Source of the DNA: Calendula officinalis
Taxonomy: Eukaryota > Streptophyta > Magnoliopsida > Asterales > Asteraceae
DNA: 64,000 nucleotides
Direction: 5' to 3'
Assembly (NCBI GenBank): GCA_963853835.1
Contig: OY970820.1
Coordinates: 43,002,907 to 43,066,906, forward strand
The first letter of the stretch is position 1. Each line of letters begins with the position of its first letter. Under the pieces are notes generated by a model that was not told the origin of the DNA, did not search any database, and was given only the letters and a program-made list of their open reading frames with translations. Shown here in pieces: positions 60,412 to 64,000 of this stretch. A program made the translations under genes and the position numbers.

Positions 60412-63400
60412 TTAAGGAGATTCCGTCCTCGGAATCTCATCATAATTCACAAAGTTCGGGTATCTTTTCCGAATCTCATCCTTGACTTCCCAAGTCAAGT
60501 TCGGCCCAAGTGAATGCTTCCACTTGACCAACACTAACTCAATCTCCTTATTTCTAAGTTTCTTGGTCTTTGTCTCTAATATGGCTTCGGGTTCTTCTAT
60601 CAACCGGTTCGGGGCATCAACCCGCAATTCTTGCAATGGAATTATATTTTCAACTTCACCCACGAACTTTTTCAAATAACTTACATGAAATGTATCGTGA
60701 ACACCTTGAAGTTCGGGTGGGAGTTCTAACTTGAAAGCTTGCAACCCGACCCGTTTCAAAATCTTAAACGGGCCAACATACCTTGGGCTCAATTTGCCTT
60801 TCTTACCAAACCGCATTACGCCTTTCCAAGGCGATACTTTCAACATCACCATGTCTCCAACATTCAAATCATACGGTCTCTTTTTCAAACCCGAGTAGCT
60901 TCTTTGTCGATCTTGGGCTATTTTCATATTTGTTTGGATTATCCCAATCTTTTCATTGGTCAACTTAACAATTTCGGGACCCGTGAGCTTCGTCTCACCG
61001 GCCTCGAGCCAGCACGATGGAGTCCTACATTTCCTACCATACAACGCCTCATAAGGCGGCATCTTAACGGTCGATTGGTAACTATTATTGTAGGAGAACT
61101 CAACTAACGGTAAATGTTCATCCCATTTACCTCCAAAATCTAACACACACGATCTTAGCATATCCTCAACCGTTTGAATGGTCCTTTCACTTTGACCATC
61201 GGTTTGCGGATGGTAAGCCGTACTCAACCGCAATTTCATTCCCAACTCCTCTTGCAACGATCTCCAAAATCTCGAGGTAAACCTCGCGTCTCTATCGGAC
61301 ACAATCGACAACGGGACTCCATGAAGTCTTACTACCTCATCCACATACAACTTTGCCAACTTCTCAAGTGGCATGGTTTCCCGAATCGCCAAGAATAATG
61401 CACTTTTGGTCAACCGGTCAACAATGACCCAAATGGCATCGTGGTTCTTGCTCGTCTTTGGCAACCCAACAATAAAATCCATTGTTATATCATCCCATTT
61501 CCCGGCCGGGATTTGCAACGATTGAGCTTCCCCGTAAGGTACTTGATGCTCGGCTTTTACTTGTGCACACGTGGCACACTTAGAGATATACTTTGCCACT
61601 CTTGCCTTCATCCCGGGCCACCAATACATCTTCTTCATATCTTGATACGTTTTTGTACTTCCCGGGTGGATCGAATACTTAGACTTATGAACATCATTTA
61701 GTAACTCCTTTCGGGTACCCCCGAACTTGGGAACCCAAATTCGACCACCGACGGTTTTCAACCCTTGCTTGTTTTCCACGAAATGTTGGTTCTTTCCCAA
61801 ACGCTCTTGCCTTAATTCATCTTTCTCCATCACTTCCCGTTGGGCATTCTTGATTCGTTCTACTATACTCGAGACTACTTCAATACGTGTTAGCTTTCCC
61901 CTAATCGGCTTTTCATACACTTTTCGGCTCAAGGCGTCGGCTACCACGTTGGCCTTCCCCGCATGGTAGACAATTTCACAATCATAATCTTGTATCAATT
62001 CGATCCATCTTCTTTGCCTCATATTTAGGTCTTTTTGAGTGAAAACATATTGAAGACTTTTGTGATCCGTATACAACGTACACCTTGTACCATACAAGTA
62101 GTGTCTCCATAACTTTAAAGCAAACACTATCGCCGCCAATTCCAAATCGTGAGTCGTGTACCTTTCTTCCGCATTCTTTAGTTGTCTCGAGGCGTAGGCA
62201 ATCACTTTCCCCCGTTGCATCAAAACACAACCCAAACCTTAATGTGAAGCATCACTATACACGACGAAGTCTTCCATCCCTTCGGGTAACGTGAGAACCG
62301 GGGCGTTACACAATTTTTCTTTTAATGTAGCAAATGCATTTTCTTGTTTTTCTCCCCACACAAACTCACTACTCTTTCGGGTCAACAATGTGAGTGGTGT
62401 CGCCACTCGAGAAAAGTCTTGAATAAATCGACGGTAATATCCGGCAAGGCCGAGAAAACTTCTCACTTCGGTTGGAGTTCGTGGCGGTTCCCACTTCATA
62501 ACCGCTTCAATCTTTGACGGGTCAACTTTGATTCCTTCTCGGGACACGACATGACCGAGGAATTGGACTTCTCGAATCCAAAATTCACACTTAGAAAACT
62601 TAGCATACAATTTCTCTCGTTGTAGCACTTCTAACGTTTGTCTTAGATGGCTCTCGTGTTCTTCTTCGGTTTTTGAATAAATAAGAATATCGTCAATAAA
62701 TACGATAAGAAACTTGTCGAGGAATGGTTTGCAAACCCGATTCATAAGATCCATAAAAATGGCCGGTGCATTAGTCAACCCAAATGGCATCACCAAAAAC
62801 TCGTAATGCCCATATCGTGTACGAAACGCCGTCTTCTCGGTATCCCCTTCTTTCACTCGAACTTGATGGTAACCCGACCTCAAATCGATCTTCGAGAAAT
62901 AGTCGGCCCCTTGAAGTTGATCAAACAAGTCGTCGATTCTAGGCAATGGGTACCGGTTCTTTATAGTCATCTTGTTCAACTCTCGGTAGTCGATGCACAT
63001 TCTCATTGAACCGTCTTTCTTCTTAACAAACAACACGGGCGCACCCCATGGAGATGAACTTGGACGAATAAATCCTTTGTCGAGTAACTCTTGCAATTGG
63101 GACATCAATTCCCGCATTTCGGTGGGAGCCAAACGGTATGGAGCACGAGCTATCGGCGTCGCTCCCAGAACTAAATCAATACGGAATTCTACTTGCCTCT
63201 CCGGTGGCAATCCCGGTAAATCGTCGGGAAATACCTCGGGAAAATCCCGAATCACCTTTACATTTTCCACCGACTTCTTCTCTTTCCTTCCATCTAACAC
63301 ATATGCTAAAAAGGACGAACATCCTTTGGCTAAACATTTCCTAGCTTTAACCGCGGTCATAAGACATGGCAAATGGTGTCGTCTCTCACCATACACATAA

Positions 63401-64000
63401 ACTTTTTCATTGTCGGGAGTCCTTATCGAGACTATCTTCTTCCCACATAAAATCTTTGCTTGATTCTCACCCAACCAATCCATACCTATAACTATATCAA
63501 AACCCGCAATTTCCATGGGTAATAAATTCACCTTAAACTTTCTCCCATCTACTTCCAATTCACAATTCCGACACATATGTTGAACTATGGAGGTTTTACC
63601 ATCCGCAATTTCTATATCATAAATTTCATCAAGAAGTTCTAATGGCACATTCAACATCACAACAAAATCATGTGACACAAACGAATAAGTAGCACCCGAG
63701 TCAAATAAGATCCGGGCGGGAATAGAATTTACGAGTAGGGTACCTGAAACGACATCGTGGGCCTCCTTGGCTTCTTCTCGGGTAAGTTGGAAGGACCGTC
63801 CCTTGACCTTTGTCGGCTCCGCTTTCTTTTGAGCGGTCGACACCATGGTCTCACTTCCCTTCTTCGGGCATGCATTGCTATAGTGCCCTTTTTCATGGCA
63901 CGAATAGCACTCAATTTCATCCAACGGTTTGACCCGGCAATCCCTTGCCAAATGTCCCGGCCTTCCACACTTGAAACACGACTTTGAGTCCACCAAACAT
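60412..64000 (-). pseudogene. Ty3/gypsy (Tekay-like chromovirus) gag-pol, one stop, runs off edge
   Basis: Reading from the right edge: zinc knuckles CFKCGRPGHLARDC and CYSCHEKGHYSNAC, protease (ILFDSGATYSFVSHDF), RT (APVLFVKKKDGSMRMCIDYR, FIDDILIYSK), RNase H (VVYSDASH...), integrase (HPGSTKTYQDMKKMYWWPG, CATCAQVKAEH, IVSDRDARFTSRFW, YHPQTDGQSERTIQ) and a C-terminal chromodomain-like segment (VLVKWKHSLGPNLTWEVKDE). The reading frame is continuous for over 1190 codons except one in-frame TAA at 62239-62241, inside RNase H. It ends at 60412, overlapping the polypurine tract. With one visible defect it is a young insertion. Confidence 0.92.

Noticed and set aside
60739..63400. Plus-strand open frames across the gypsy pol
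   Set aside because: They are antisense shadows of the minus-strand polyprotein.

Overview
The window is nuclear DNA of a flowering plant. It is AT-rich and intron-rich, with plant-type splice sites and typical plant transposons: Ty1/copia and Ty3/gypsy chromovirus LTR elements, Helitrons, a Mutator-like element, and Stowaway, Harbinger and hAT MITEs. The style of the repeats suggests an asterid, perhaps Asteraceae, but that is only an impression. Three host genes look intact: a CDK5RAP3/C53 homologue (minus, 8399-11398, 10 exons), a TBCC-domain protein TBCCD1 (plus, 20430-23744, 9 exons) and a ZAR1-like LRR receptor pseudokinase (minus, 38945-42332, 2 exons). A short AT-hook ORF (5079-5477) may be a fourth.

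Layout. 1-8.4 kb: mostly non-coding, with a Helitron 3' end, MITE-like islands, the AT-hook ORF and local duplications. 8.4-11.4 kb: C53. 11.5-15.35 kb: a truncated MULE-like end, then a gypsy LTR with primer-binding site and a broken gag. 15.35-20.3 kb: two Helitron tails of one family; the first lies next to a PP2C/SGT chimera and the second ends 126 bp before the TBCCD1 start codon. 20.4-42.3 kb: a tandem duplication of a TBCCD1(+)/ZAR1-like(-) pair. The left unit keeps TBCCD1 and has a ruined kinase. The right unit keeps the kinase and has a ruined TBCCD1. A 3.8-kb Helitron carrying ISWI, kinesin and Rep fragments split the left unit, and the right unit preserves the empty site. A perfect 9-bp-TSD MULE (31191-32221) and a decayed repetitive coding region (about 33.57-35.35 kb) lie between the units. 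42.3-46.6 kb: intergenic MITEs and a SINE. 46.66 kb to the end: a retrotransposon nest. One copia element is interrupted by a second copia element, a solo gypsy LTR (TSD GAATG) and a minus-strand gypsy element that runs off the right edge.

The intact genes do not form a pathway. C53 belongs to UFMylation and ER-phagy, TBCCD1 to the tubulin-cofactor-C-like family, and the ZAR1-like protein to membrane signalling. The most unusual signal is in the gypsy LTRs. Two diverged LTRs carry a row of hairpins in which an invariant core is enclosed by outer stems that differ from unit to unit yet still base-pair (13293-13542 and 59151-59311). All three LTRs also carry near-perfect CpG-rich palindromes near the promoter end.
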